Under the pieces are notes generated by a model. It saw only the letters and a program-made list of their open reading frames with translations. It had not been told where the DNA came from and searched no databases. 64,000 nt of DNA from positions 1 to 64,000 of the forward strand of contig NZ_JAGEOK010000020.1 in assembly GCF_017573545.1 (NCBI RefSeq), given 5' to 3'. Both the position numbers and the translations under genes were made by a program. Positions 1 through 9,240 of this stretch are shown here, piece by piece (the stretch's first letter is position 1; each line of letters starts with the position of its first letter). This DNA is from Actinomadura nitritigenes. Lineage in GTDB: Bacteria > Actinomycetota > Actinomycetes > Streptosporangiales > Streptosporangiaceae.

Positions 1-134
1 TCGCGCACCGCTGGGGCACCCGCCGCACCGCCGCCGGCAAGGTCGTCTGGTGCGAGCAGATCGTCCCCGGCATCGACCCCGACCCGGTCGACCTCGACTC
101 CAGCTGGCCCGGCGAGAGCCACCACCGGGAGTGA
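1..134 (+). CDS. C-terminal fragment, probable anti-sigma-type ATP-binding protein
   Basis: Only the last 43 codons lie in the window (first full codon at base 3, TGA at 132-134); the start is upstream. The visible peptide contains HRWGTRRTAAGKVVWCE, which resembles the closing strand of HATPase_c_2 (RsbW/SpoIIAB-like) proteins common in actinomycetes, where a xRWG...GKxVW pattern ends the fold. After it comes a short acidic tail. If so, the full protein would be a serine-kinase or anti-sigma-like ATP-binding regulator. The call rests on this short tail only, so a different ATPase family cannot be excluded. Confidence 0.5.
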   Translation, partial: AHRWGTRRTAAGKVVWCEQIVPGIDPDPVDLDSSWPGESHHRE

Positions 135-146
135 CCGGGGTCCGGC

Positions 147-611
147 TCAGCGCCGGTCCCCGCCGAGGTTGCGGACGACGGCCTCGCCGATCTCGGTGAA
201 CGCGTCGAGCTGCGCGGGCGTCAGCAGGTCGATGAAGTACGCGCGGACGGACTCGACGTGGTGGACGGCCGCGTCCTCCAGGGTGCGCATGCCCGCGTCG
301 GTGAGGGCGACGACCGCGCCCCTCCCGTCGGTCGCGCACTCCTCGCGGACGACCAGGCCGCGCCGCTGCATCCGGGTGATCTGGTGCGACAGCCGGCTCG
401 TGGACCACAGCATCCGGTCGGCGAGCTCGCTGACCCGGCGGCGGCGGTCCGGGCTCGCGCCGAGGTTGGACAGCACGTCGTAGTCCGGGTCGGAGAGCCC
501 GTCCTTCGCCAGGTCGCGCGAGAGCCGGGCGTTGAGCAGCAGGAACATCCGGCGGTACGCCTGCCACGCGCGCTGCTCGCCGTCGGTCAGCCACCGCTGC
601 TCCGCTGCCAT
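147..611 (-). CDS. MarR family transcriptional regulator
   Basis: A 154-residue winged-helix regulator of normal MarR length. Residues 40-108 form the DNA-binding part: a recognition-helix region around WSTSRLSHQITRMQRRGLV (69-87) followed by the charged wing (about 89-107, with the family-typical TDGRG turn). The flanking helices would form the dimer. It starts at ATG 611 and is divergent from a flavin reductase gene. The intergenic space carries two identical palindromes in opposite orientation, so autoregulation and control of the neighbour are likely. MarR proteins usually respond to small phenolics, quinones or oxidants; the ligand here is unknown. Confidence 0.92.
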   Translation of the reverse strand: MAAEQRWLTDGEQRAWQAYRRMFLLLNARLSRDLAKDGLSDPDYDVLSNLGASPDRRRRVSELADRMLWSTSRLSHQITRMQRRGLVVREECATDGRGAVVALTDAGMRTLEDAAVHHVESVRAYFIDLLTPAQLDAFTEIGEAVVRNLGGDRR

Positions 612-633
612 GCCGCCAGCCTATCCAGGGTTC

Positions 634-647
634 GTTGACATGTCACC
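634..647. promoter_or_regulatory. Operator half 1 of MarR/FMN-reductase intergenic region
   Basis: The 14-mer GTTGACATGTCACC contains the perfect palindrome TGACATGTCA (636-645). Its exact reverse complement occurs at 669-682, with the two centres 35 bp apart. It also contains TTGACA (635-640), a good -35 hexamer for the rightward gene. Binding here would block that promoter. Assigned to the adjacent MarR protein by inference. Confidence 0.7.
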
Positions 648-668
648 TAGTCGCTCGCTACCTTCTTT

Positions 669-682
669 GGTGACATGTCAAC
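669..682. promoter_or_regulatory. Operator half 2 of MarR/FMN-reductase intergenic region
   Basis: GGTGACATGTCAAC is the exact reverse complement of the 634-647 site and holds the same palindrome TGACATGTCA at 671-680. The ATG at 675 lies inside this operator, which argues against that ATG as the start of the downstream gene. Confidence 0.7.
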
Positions 683-731
683 AAACGAGGTGGCCGTGGC
701 CGCCGTCTCGCCACCGCTCAAGGGAGGACCG

Positions 732-1301
732 ATGCCCCGTCTGCACGTCATCTCCGCGAGCGTGCGCCGGACGTCCCGGGGGCGCTCCGTCGCCCGCTGG
801 GCGACCGGCCTCGCCCGGGCTTCCACCGGATTCGACGCCGGGCTCGTCGATCTCCGCGACGTCGCGCTGCCCTTCCTCGACGAGGAGGAGCACCCGTCGA
901 CCGGACGCTACGTCCACCGGCACACCAGGGAGTGGAGCGCCACCATCGCGGCCGCGGACGCGTTCGTCTTCGTGATGCCGATGCACAACGGCGGCTTCAG
1001 CGCCCCGCTGAAGAACGCCGTCGACCACCTCCAGCGCGAATGGGCGGGCAAGCCGGTCGGGCTGATCAGCTACAGCGCCGGCGCGTCCGGCGGCGCCCCC
1101 GCCATCGAGATGCTCCGCCCGGTGCTGAAGCGCGTGGACCTCCGCCCGGTCGCGACGACGCTGTCCCTCCGGTTCATCGACGAGCACGTCGGGGAGGACG
1201 GGCGCTTCCGTCCGGCGCCCGAGCAGACCGGGGCCCTCGCGGGCATGCTCGGGGAACTGGCGGTGAGCCTGACGGCCTCCGCGCGCGATCTCGCGTCCTG
1301 A
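732..1301 (+). CDS. NADPH-dependent FMN reductase family protein
   Basis: A 189-residue flavodoxin-fold oxidoreductase. The N-terminal strand and phosphate loop (ISASVRRTSRGRSV, 7-20) and the segment MPMHNGGFSAPLKNAVDHL (82-100) match the FMN-binding signature of the NADPH:FMN/quinone reductase family (ArsH/ChrR/SsuE-like fold). I chose ATG 732 because AAGGGAGGA lies just upstream. An in-frame ATG at 675 would add 19 residues but falls in a regulator palindrome. Divergent from a MarR gene, it probably handles quinones, nitro compounds or flavin reduction under that regulator. The physiological substrate is unknown. Confidence 0.88.
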   Translation: MPRLHVISASVRRTSRGRSVARWATGLARASTGFDAGLVDLRDVALPFLDEEEHPSTGRYVHRHTREWSATIAAADAFVFVMPMHNGGFSAPLKNAVDHLQREWAGKPVGLISYSAGASGGAPAIEMLRPVLKRVDLRPVATTLSLRFIDEHVGEDGRFRPAPEQTGALAGMLGELAVSLTASARDLAS

Positions 1302-1358
1302 GCGACGCACCGGCGAGCGGTCCCCGCTCGGCCGTGACGCGCGGTCCGGAGGTGGCCG

Positions 1359-3146
1359 TCAGCCGCCCTCGCGCCAGCGGGTGGTGATGGGGAGGCGGCG
1401 GTCGCGGCCGAAGTTCTTCGGGGTGATCTTGGGGCCGGGCGGGTACTGGCGGCGTTTGTACTCGGCGAGGTCGACGAGGCGGATGACGCGGTCCACGAGG
1501 GCGGGGTCGTGGCCGGCGGCGACGAGGGCGTCGCGGCCCATGTCGTGCTCGACGTAGTCGGCGAGGAGCGGGTCGAGGACGGAGTAGTCGGGGAGGCTGT
1601 CGCTGTCGCGCTGGCCGGGGCGCAGTTCGGCGGACGGCTCCTTGTCGATGATCACCTGCGGGATCGGCTCCTGCGCGAACGGGTGCAGGAACGGCAGGTC
1701 CACGCCGGCCTGGGTGTTGCGCCAGCGGGCGAGGTCCCACACGGTGGTCTTGAAGACGTCCTTGATGGGGCCGAAGCCGCCCGCGGAGTCGCCGTAGAGG
1801 GTGGAGTAGCCGGTGGCCAGCTCGCTCTTGTTGCCGCCGGTCAGGACGAGGTGGCCGTGCTCGTTGGACAGCCCCATCCAGACGTTCGCGCGGATGCGGG
1901 CCTGCAGGTTCTCGGCGGCGAGGCCGTGCAGGTCCAGTTCGGCCTCGAACGCCTCGACCATCCCGGCGATCGGCACGATCCGGGAGCCGATCCCCTGCCG
2001 CTTGACGAGGTCCTCGGCGTCGGTGACCGAGCCCTCGGAGGAGTAGCGGCTCGGCAGCAGGACCGCGTGCACGTTCTCCGGGCCGAGGGCGTCGGAGGCG
2101 ATGGTGGCGACGAGGGCGGAGTCGATGCCGCCGGAGAGCCCGAGGATGACCGAGCGGAAGCCGTTCTTGCGGACGTAGTCGCGGGTGCCGAGGACCAGCG
2201 CGGCGTAGATCTCGGCCAGGGCGTCGAGGGGCTCGGCGACGGTCTGCGGTTCGACGGGGTAGGCGGGCAACGGGTCGGCGGACAGCGAGAGCCGGTCGAT
2301 GGTGATGGTCGTGCCGTCGTGGGCGTCGACCGGGGTGCGGCCGGGCTCGGCGGCGGGGTCGGCGGCCGGCAGCGCGACGTCGGCCACGAGGAGGTGCTCG
2401 ACGAACTGGGGGGCGCGCGCGAGCAGCGAGCCGTCCGGGCCGACGATGACGGAGTCGCCGTCGAACACGAGCTCGTCCTGGCCGCCGACCATGTTGACGT
2501 AGGCGAGCGTGCAGCCCGCCTCGCGGGCGCGCCCGGCGCACAGGTCGAGGCGGACGTCGTCCTTGTCGCGCTCGTAGGGGGAGGCGTTGAGGACGAGCAG
2601 GAGCCCGGCGCCGGCCTCGCCGGCGACGCTGACGGGGCCGCCGTCCTGCCAGAGGTCCTCGCAGATGGCGGTGGCGACGTCGACGCCGTGGACGCGGACG
2701 ACGGGGAGCCGGTCGCCGCGGACGAAGACGCGGTACTCGTCGAACACCCCGTAGTTGGGCAGGTGGTGCTTGGCGGACCGGACGAGGACCTCGCCGCCGT
2801 GCAGCCACGCGGCGGCGTTCAGCGGCAGGCCGGACGGCTGCCCGGCGCGGACGAGGCCGACGGGCGGGCGGTCGAGGTGGCCGGTGACGACGGGGAGGTC
2901 GCCGAGGCCCTCGTCGGCGAGCCGGACGGCGACGCGTTCCAGGGCGCGGCGGGACGCCTCGACGAAGGAGCCGCGGAGGGCGAGGTCCTCGACCGGGTAT
3001 CCGGTGAGCATCATCTCCGGGAACGCGACCAGGTGGGCGCCCGCGGCGGCGGCGCGCCCGGCCCATTCCACGATCAGGTCGGCGTTGCCGCCGAGGTCGC
3101 CGACGGTCGGGTTCACCTGCGCGAGCGCGATCCTGAGCTGTGCCAC
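1359..3146 (-). CDS. nadE: Glutamine-dependent NAD+ synthetase
   Basis: A 595-residue two-domain enzyme that converts nicotinic acid adenine dinucleotide to NAD+ using ATP and ammonia from glutamine. The N-terminal nitrilase-type glutaminase shows the Glu-Lys-Cys triad: E44 (FPEMMLTGYP), K126 (SAKHHLPNYG), C162 (ICEDLWQDG). The C-terminal synthetase carries the PP-loop SGGIDSAL and a YSTLYGDSAGGF segment. Length fits the long glutamine-dependent class. Start is GTG 3146 with GGAG upstream. It is convergent with the FMN reductase. nadA lies about 50 kb away in the window, so de novo NAD synthesis is complete at both ends at least. Confidence 0.96.
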   Translation of the reverse strand: MAQLRIALAQVNPTVGDLGGNADLIVEWAGRAAAAGAHLVAFPEMMLTGYPVEDLALRGSFVEASRRALERVAVRLADEGLGDLPVVTGHLDRPPVGLVRAGQPSGLPLNAAAWLHGGEVLVRSAKHHLPNYGVFDEYRVFVRGDRLPVVRVHGVDVATAICEDLWQDGGPVSVAGEAGAGLLLVLNASPYERDKDDVRLDLCAGRAREAGCTLAYVNMVGGQDELVFDGDSVIVGPDGSLLARAPQFVEHLLVADVALPAADPAAEPGRTPVDAHDGTTITIDRLSLSADPLPAYPVEPQTVAEPLDALAEIYAALVLGTRDYVRKNGFRSVILGLSGGIDSALVATIASDALGPENVHAVLLPSRYSSEGSVTDAEDLVKRQGIGSRIVPIAGMVEAFEAELDLHGLAAENLQARIRANVWMGLSNEHGHLVLTGGNKSELATGYSTLYGDSAGGFGPIKDVFKTTVWDLARWRNTQAGVDLPFLHPFAQEPIPQVIIDKEPSAELRPGQRDSDSLPDYSVLDPLLADYVEHDMGRDALVAAGHDPALVDRVIRLVDLAEYKRRQYPPGPKITPKNFGRDRRLPITTRWREGG

Positions 3147-3181
3147 GGCTCCAGCCTAGTTCGGCGGCCCTAGTTTCGTCA

Positions 3182-4447
3182 CTATGACGAAAAGGTGGGC
3201 TCGATCACCGTGGCGCGCCGCCGCCGGATCGCCGGCGCGAGCGCGAGCTGCCCGGCGGCGGCGGCGAGCGCCAGGCCGGTGCAGCTCAGCCAGAGCAGCG
3301 CCGGCCCGCCGGCGCCGAGCAGCTGGGTGCCGCCGAGCGGTGCCAGCAGGAACCCGCCCGACCACGCCATCCCGTACAGGCCGCTGTAGCGGCCGCGCAG
3401 GTGCGGCGGCGCGAGGTCGGCGACGACGGCCTGGAGCACGGACGCGGCGGTGATCTCGCCGAGCGTCCAGACCAGGATCGTCGCGGTGAAGCCGGGCAGC
3501 GAGGACGCCAGGGCGGTCAGCCCGTAGCCGGCGCCGACCAGCGTGAACCCGGCCGCCATCACCAGGCTGTGATCGCGCCGGCTCAGCCACGCGTTGACCA
3601 GCGGCTGGACGATGATGATCAGCACGCCGTTGGCGGCGATGGCGATGCCGTAGTCCTGCGGGCCGAGCCCCGCCTCCTTCATCGCGAGCGGCATCGTGGT
3701 CATGCCCTGCATCAGCACGAACGTGTAGCACAGCATGACCGTCGCGTAGCCGACCATCACCCGGTCGCGCAGCACCCGGGCGAACCCGCCGGGCCCGGCG
3801 TCCCGGCCGGCGCCGCGCACCCGGGTCTCGGGGACGGCGCGCCACACCAGCAGCCCGAACGCGGCGCAGGTGGCGGCGTCGATCCAGAACAGCAGCTGGA
3901 AGCCCTCGCGGGCGAGGGTGCCGCCGAGCACCATCGAGAACGCCCAGCCGAGGTTGATCGCCCAGAACAGCAGCCCGAACGCGCGCGGCCGCTCCGCCGG
4001 GGAGATGATGTCGGCGACCATCGCCTGGGCCGCGGGCCGGTACATGTCGAGGAGCAGGCCGAGGACGAGCGCCGCCACGATGATCGTCACGATCCCGTGC
4101 GCGTAGCCGAGCGCCAGCATCGCCGCGCCCGTGCCGACGGTCGCGCAGGTCAGCGTGGCGCGCCGGCCGATCCGGTCCGCGAGCGCGCCGCCCGCGAGCT
4201 GCCCGGCGAACGAGCCGGCGCCGAGCACGGCCATCACGGCGCCCGCCTGGCCGAGCGACAGGCCCCGCGCCGTGGTCAGGTACAGGCCGAGGAACGGCTC
4301 GACCATCGTGCCGAGCCGGTTGAGCAGGGTGCCCGCCCACAGCACCCAGAACGTCCGGGGGAGGCCGCCGACGCGGGGCCGAAGGAACGCCGCGATCCGG
4401 CCCGGCGGGGGACCGACAGGAGTGTCGTCCAATGTGGTCACTTGCAC
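3182..4447 (-). CDS. MFS transporter
   Basis: A 421-residue polytopic membrane protein with about 12 predicted helices in two halves, as in major facilitator exporters. The loop between helices 2 and 3 contains GGALADRIGRRATLT (around residue 87), the classic MFS motif A (GxLaDRxGRR). The start is GTG 4447 with a GGAG upstream; a second in-frame GTG two codons in is possible. It is divergent from an ArsR-like regulator gene and shares its short intergenic region, suggesting that the regulator controls this exporter. Substrate is unknown; drug or metabolite efflux is the usual role. Confidence 0.9.
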   Translation of the reverse strand: MQVTTLDDTPVGPPPGRIAAFLRPRVGGLPRTFWVLWAGTLLNRLGTMVEPFLGLYLTTARGLSLGQAGAVMAVLGAGSFAGQLAGGALADRIGRRATLTCATVGTGAAMLALGYAHGIVTIIVAALVLGLLLDMYRPAAQAMVADIISPAERPRAFGLLFWAINLGWAFSMVLGGTLAREGFQLLFWIDAATCAAFGLLVWRAVPETRVRGAGRDAGPGGFARVLRDRVMVGYATVMLCYTFVLMQGMTTMPLAMKEAGLGPQDYGIAIAANGVLIIIVQPLVNAWLSRRDHSLVMAAGFTLVGAGYGLTALASSLPGFTATILVWTLGEITAASVLQAVVADLAPPHLRGRYSGLYGMAWSGGFLLAPLGGTQLLGAGGPALLWLSCTGLALAAAAGQLALAPAIRRRRATVIEPTFSS

Positions 4448-4480
4448 GATGCTCCGGGAACGCCGCGGACCGCGGCATTG

Positions 4481-4498
4481 ATTTAGTCTGGGCTAAAT
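4481..4498. promoter_or_regulatory. Inverted repeat, candidate operator for the ArsR-like regulator
   Basis: ATTTAG-N6-CTAAAT is a perfect 6-bp inverted repeat in an otherwise GC-rich region. It lies 34 bp from the MFS start and 16 bp from the regulator start. Position between divergent genes and AT-rich arms suggest a winged-helix operator or overlapping promoters. Confidence 0.5.
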
Positions 4499-4513
4499 GA
4501 CCGAGGTCGTGCC

Positions 4514-5491
4514 GTGATCGAGTTCGTGTTCGCGCCGGACGACGCCGCCCGCGTCCGGTTCGCGTTCTCGCCGCTGCTGGAGCTGGTGCGCAGCCTGCGG
4601 GTGCTCGCCGACCCGTCCGGTCACGCCCTGCACCTGCCGTGGGTGCACGGCGTCCGGCCCCGGCTGCGCGGGCTCGACATGGCGCCGCTGCTCGCGGCCG
4701 TCCCGGCGTGGGGGTACATCCCCGACTTCCTCACGCCGCCGCCGGGCACCCCGCTTCCCGACCTGGACGCCGAGCTGGAGATCGTCCGGAGCACGCCGCC
4801 GGAGGTCGTCGCCGCCGAGCTGCTGTGGACCGAGCGCGGCGGCCGGGCCGGGCCCGAGCGCCTGGCGATGGCGGCCGAGCCCGAACGCACCCTGGAGACC
4901 CTCGTCGGCCTGCTGGAGCGGTACTGGGCCGCGGCCGTCGAACCGTACTGGCCGCGGCTGCGCGACCTCCTCGAAGGGGACGTCCTGCGCCGCGCCCGCG
5001 CCCTCGCGGCCCACGGCACCGCCGGGGTGTTCGGCGACCTGCACGACGACGTCTCGTGGCGTTCGGGGACCCTCAGGGTCGACCGGCGGTGGGAGTTCCG
5101 CGGCGAGCTGCTGGGCCGCGGCCTGCTGCTGGTCCCGAGCGCGTTCGTGTGGCCGAACGTGTCGGTGATGGTGCCGCCCTACCAGCCCATGCTCAGCTAT
5201 CCGCCGAACGGCGTCGGGACGCTGTGGGAGACGGGCCGTGACCAGGGAGCGGGCTCGCACGCGCTCGCCGCGCTGATCGGGCGCCGCCGCGCCGAGCTGC
5301 TCACCGCGCTCGCCACGCCCGCGTCCACGACGGAGCTGGCCGCCCGGATGGGCGTGACCGCCGGCGCGGTCAGCCAGCACCTCGGCGTCCTCCGCGCGTG
5401 CGGCCTGGTCACCGGCCACCGCCTCGGCCGCCGCGTCCTCTACGCACGCACGCCCTCGGGCGACGCCCTGGCCGCCCCCGCCCACCGCTGA
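4514..5491 (+). CDS. ArsR-type winged-helix regulator with DUF5937-like N-terminus
   Basis: A 325-residue protein. The C-terminal ~75 residues form an ArsR-like winged helix: ELLTALATPASTTELAARMG, then VTAGAVSQHLGVLRACGLVT (recognition helix), then a GRRVLYART wing. The long N-terminal part, beginning with FVFAPDDAARVRFAFSPLLE and including LRSLRVLADPS-type sequence, matches a family of actinobacterial regulators often labelled DUF5937. No metal-binding cysteines of classical ArsR are visible. Start GTG 4514 follows GAGG. It is divergent from an MFS exporter, its likely target. The inducer is unknown. Confidence 0.85.
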   Translation: MIEFVFAPDDAARVRFAFSPLLELVRSLRVLADPSGHALHLPWVHGVRPRLRGLDMAPLLAAVPAWGYIPDFLTPPPGTPLPDLDAELEIVRSTPPEVVAAELLWTERGGRAGPERLAMAAEPERTLETLVGLLERYWAAAVEPYWPRLRDLLEGDVLRRARALAAHGTAGVFGDLHDDVSWRSGTLRVDRRWEFRGELLGRGLLLVPSAFVWPNVSVMVPPYQPMLSYPPNGVGTLWETGRDQGAGSHALAALIGRRRAELLTALATPASTTELAARMGVTAGAVSQHLGVLRACGLVTGHRLGRRVLYARTPSGDALAAPAHR

Positions 5492-5499
5492 GCGGCGGG

Positions 5500-6492
5500 T
5501 CAGCGGAGTGAGGCGAGGGCGTCGAGGCGGAGCTGGGCGGGTGCGGCGGACTCGTACCGGCCGGACTCGGCGAGCCAGTCCATGTGCGCGCGCGGGGTGT
5601 CCAGCAGGACCTTGACGACCTGCGCGGCGGCGGCGCGCTGCGCGACCGTCAGTTCCAGCCGGTCGAGCATCTCGGGCAGCCGCCGGGCCGCCTTCCACGC
5701 CTGCTCCAGCCGCCCCGCGATCCGTTCGGTGACCACGGCGGCCGCCTGCTCCGGGGCCAGGTGGTGGGCCGAGGCGAGGACGGCGGGCAGGCCGTGCATG
5801 TCGCCCCGGGCCGTCTCCATCTCGTGCGACGCGAGGTCGTTGGACCAGGCGACCACGTCGGCGACGCTCTCGGCGACCGTCAGCCAGCGGGGCGTGCGCA
5901 GCAGCCGCGCGGGCAGCTCGACGCCGAGCACCGGCTCGACGAGGTCGTACAGGAACGGCCCGCAGGCCCGGCGGCGCAGCGCGGGGAACTCCGCCGGCGT
6001 CGGGACGTGCCCGATGCGCCGGTTGACGGCCTCCTCCGCGCAGCCGTCGCGGTGCGCCTCCAGCCGCAGGATGAAGCGGCGCCGCCAGTCCCGGCTCATG
6101 CCCTTGGACGTGGCCTGCCAGAGCTCGACCAGCGCCGACTCCAGCGGACGGGCGCCGGGCCGGGCGTGGCCGCGCCGCATCGCGCGCAGCAGGTCGTCGT
6201 ACAGGGCGTGCACGGCGCTGCCGCTGTCGGCGAGCGGCGGATGGTCGAGGGTGTCGTCCAGCGCGAGCGCCCAGGTGAGCCAGCGCGCGAACAGGTCGAC
6301 GGCGGCCAGTTCCGCGTCCGGGAAGACGCGGGCGGCCAGTCGCTCGCAGCGGGCGCGGCCGAGCGGCGAGGTGTCCGGATCTCCGAGCACCAGGCCGCGG
6401 CCGCGCGCCCAGGCCTCCACCTGCGCGCCCAGCTGCCAGGACTCCGGGTGCATGGCCGACGGGGCGGCCAGCGCGGCGGCCCGGTCGCTCAT
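5500..6492 (-). CDS. Class I terpene synthase (terpene cyclase)
   Basis: A 330-residue single-domain enzyme of typical bacterial sesquiterpene/monoterpene cyclase length. It shows the aspartate-rich DDTLD motif (79-83), the NSE motif NDLASHEME (218-226, fits NDxxSxxxE) and the C-terminal Arg-Tyr pair (GRY, 312-313), all needed to bind diphosphate through three Mg2+. It would ionise a prenyl diphosphate and cyclise it; the product cannot be read from sequence. The start is uncertain: ATG 6492 gives a normal N-terminus but lacks a clear ribosome site; the frame is open to an ATG at 6570. No prenyl-transferase or P450 gene is adjacent. Confidence 0.9.
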   Translation of the reverse strand: MSDRAAALAAPSAMHPESWQLGAQVEAWARGRGLVLGDPDTSPLGRARCERLAARVFPDAELAAVDLFARWLTWALALDDTLDHPPLADSGSAVHALYDDLLRAMRRGHARPGARPLESALVELWQATSKGMSRDWRRRFILRLEAHRDGCAEEAVNRRIGHVPTPAEFPALRRRACGPFLYDLVEPVLGVELPARLLRTPRWLTVAESVADVVAWSNDLASHEMETARGDMHGLPAVLASAHHLAPEQAAAVVTERIAGRLEQAWKAARRLPEMLDRLELTVAQRAAAAQVVKVLLDTPRAHMDWLAESGRYESAAPAQLRLDALASLR

Positions 6493-6675
6493 CGAGAGAA
6501 GAAGAGAGATGTCCACGACACGGCCCACGCTAATGATCAACGTCCGGTGGAACCATGATCGCAACGTCAATTCTCGGGAAACGCCGGACGCGGAGGGTCA
6601 GCGTGGGGTATGCCGGGCGCCCCGGCCGGCATGGCATAGTTCGGTGATCGCGAAGAGCTCGACTCAGGAGGAAAC

Positions 6676-7494
6676 GTGTCCAGACGGACCACACGGTGGG
6701 CACTGGGCGCGGGCGTCGCCGCCCTTGCGCTGACCGCTTCGGCGTGCGGCGGCAGCGACGGCGCGACCGTGCAGGGCGTCAAGCTCATCAAGAAGGGCGC
6801 GCTGACGTCGTGCACCCACCTGCCCTACCCGCCGTTCCAGGTGGAGAAGGACGGCAAGGTGGTCGGCTTCGACGTCGACATGATCGACCTCGTCGCCAAG
6901 AAGCTGGGCGTGACCCAGAAGGTCGTCGACACCCCGTTCGAGACGATGAAGACGGGCGCGGCGCTGAACGCCGGCAAGTGCGACATCGTCATGGGCGGCA
7001 TGACGATCAAGCCGGACCGGGTCAAGTTCATGGACGTCTCCGAGCCGTACTTCGACGCCACGCAGTCGCTGATGGCGAAGAAGGGCAGCGGCATCACGAG
7101 CCTGGACGACGTCAAGGCCCGGAAGCTGAAGCTCGGCTCGCAGGCCAGCACCACCGGCGAGGACTTCGTCAAGGGCAAGGGCTTCGACCCGTCGTCCTTC
7201 GACAACTCCAACGCCGAGCTGGACGGGCTGCGCACCGGCCAGGTGGACGTGATCGTGCAGGACGACCCGGTCGTCAAGGGCTGGCTGAAGGACCCGGCGA
7301 ACAGCAAGTACGAGATCGTCGCCAACCTCAACACCGGCGAGCAGTACGGCTTCTGGATCCGCAAGGACTACAACAAGAAGCTGGTCGAGCTGACGAACCA
7401 GGCGATCGAGCAGGCCAAGCGGGACGGCACGTACAAGAAGATCTATGAGAAGTGGATCGGTCCCATGCCGGCCGCCGCCGGTAAGCCGTCGTGA
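6676..7494 (+). CDS. Polar amino-acid ABC transporter, substrate-binding lipoprotein
   Basis: A 272-residue family-3 solute-binding protein. It has a lipoprotein signal peptide with lipobox ending at C24 (LTASAC), then a two-lobe periplasmic binding fold beginning at about LTSCTHLPYPPFQVEKDGK, with FDVDMIDLVAKKLG and a MGGMTIKPDRVKFMDVSEPY segment typical of amino-acid binders (the Arg binds the ligand carboxylate in the family). Start GTG 6676 has CAGGAGG at a good distance. It is first in a three-gene operon with a permease (4-nt overlap) and an ATPase. The exact amino acid is not clear. Confidence 0.94.
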   Translation: MSRRTTRWALGAGVAALALTASACGGSDGATVQGVKLIKKGALTSCTHLPYPPFQVEKDGKVVGFDVDMIDLVAKKLGVTQKVVDTPFETMKTGAALNAGKCDIVMGGMTIKPDRVKFMDVSEPYFDATQSLMAKKGSGITSLDDVKARKLKLGSQASTTGEDFVKGKGFDPSSFDNSNAELDGLRTGQVDVIVQDDPVVKGWLKDPANSKYEIVANLNTGEQYGFWIRKDYNKKLVELTNQAIEQAKRDGTYKKIYEKWIGPMPAAAGKPS

Positions 7495-8320
7495 CCGCGG
7501 AGCAGGTGACGCCCGTGGCGGCGCCCGGCGGGATGTCCCGCCGGGCCCGCCGGCGGCTGTCGCTCGGGAGCCAGTACGGGCTGTTCATCGTCATCGTGGT
7601 GCTGATCGCGGCGCTCGCGAACTGGTCCCAGCTGCACGCGAACTTCGCCAACTGGAGGGTCGCCAAGGCCCTGTTCCCCGACATCATCACCGTCGGGCTG
7701 CGCAACACCGCCGTCTACACCGCGGTCGGGTTCGGCATCGGGCTGGTGCTGGGCCTGGTCATCGCGCTGATGCGGCTGTCGCCGGTGCTGCCGTACCGCT
7801 GGTTCGCGACGGCCTACATCGAGATGTTCCGCGGCCTGCCGCTGCTGCTGATCTTCATCTTCGTCGGCGTCGGCGTGCCGCTGGCGTTCCCCGGCACGAC
7901 CATCCCGGGCGGCGCGGTCGGGCAGGCCGGCCTCGCGCTCGGGCTGGCCGCCGCCGCGTACATGGCCGAGACGATCCGGGCCGGCATCGAGGCCGTCCCG
8001 AAGGGGCAGCTGGAGGCGGCGCGCTCGCTCGGCATGTCGCAGGGCCGGGCGATGCGGTCGATCATCCTGCCGCAGGCGTTCCGGATCATCATCCCGCCGC
8101 TCACCAACGAGCTGGTGCTGCTGTGCAAGGACTCCTCGCTGGTGCTGTTCCTCGGCATCACGCTGGAGCAGCGCGAGCTCACCAAGTTCGGCCGGGACCT
8201 CGCCGGCCAGCAGGGCAACACCACGCCGATCATCGTGGCGGGCATCTGCTATCTGATCATCACGATCCCGCTGAGCCTGCTGGCCAGGCGGCTGGAGGCG
8301 CGGCAGCGCAGGGAGCAGCG

Positions 8321-8324
<4 letters not shown>
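7491..8324 (+). CDS. Polar amino-acid ABC transporter permease
   Basis: A 277-residue inner-membrane protein with about five to six helices of the HisM/GlnP type. The cytoplasmic EAA loop reads EAARSLGMSQGRAMRSIILP, which contacts the ATPase. ITVGLRNTAVYTAVGFGIG and the FRGLPLLLIFIFVGVGVP segment are typical of amino-acid permeases. The GTG start overlaps the stop of the binding protein (GTGA), and its own stop overlaps the ATPase start (ATGA), so the three genes are translationally coupled. Confidence 0.95.
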
Positions 8325-9160
<836 letters not shown>

Positions 9161-9240
9161 CGTCGCGGTAACAGCGTCCGGGCATACTGCAGGTCGGGCC
9201 GGACGAGTCGGCCGGCACCGCGTCACCGAGGGAGAGGGCT

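Noticed and set aside
675..731. ATG 675 as start of the FMN reductase
   Set aside because: Lies inside an operator palindrome and lacks a ribosome site; ATG 732 follows AAGGGAGGA.
1314..1330. CGAGCGG-TCC-CCGCTCG hairpin between FMN reductase and nadE
   Set aside because: Seven-bp stem only, without T tract; too weak to list as a terminator by itself.
4497..4517. Six-codon mini-frame overlapping the ArsR-like gene start
   Set aside because: No ribosome site, too short and the first codon is part of the inverted repeat.
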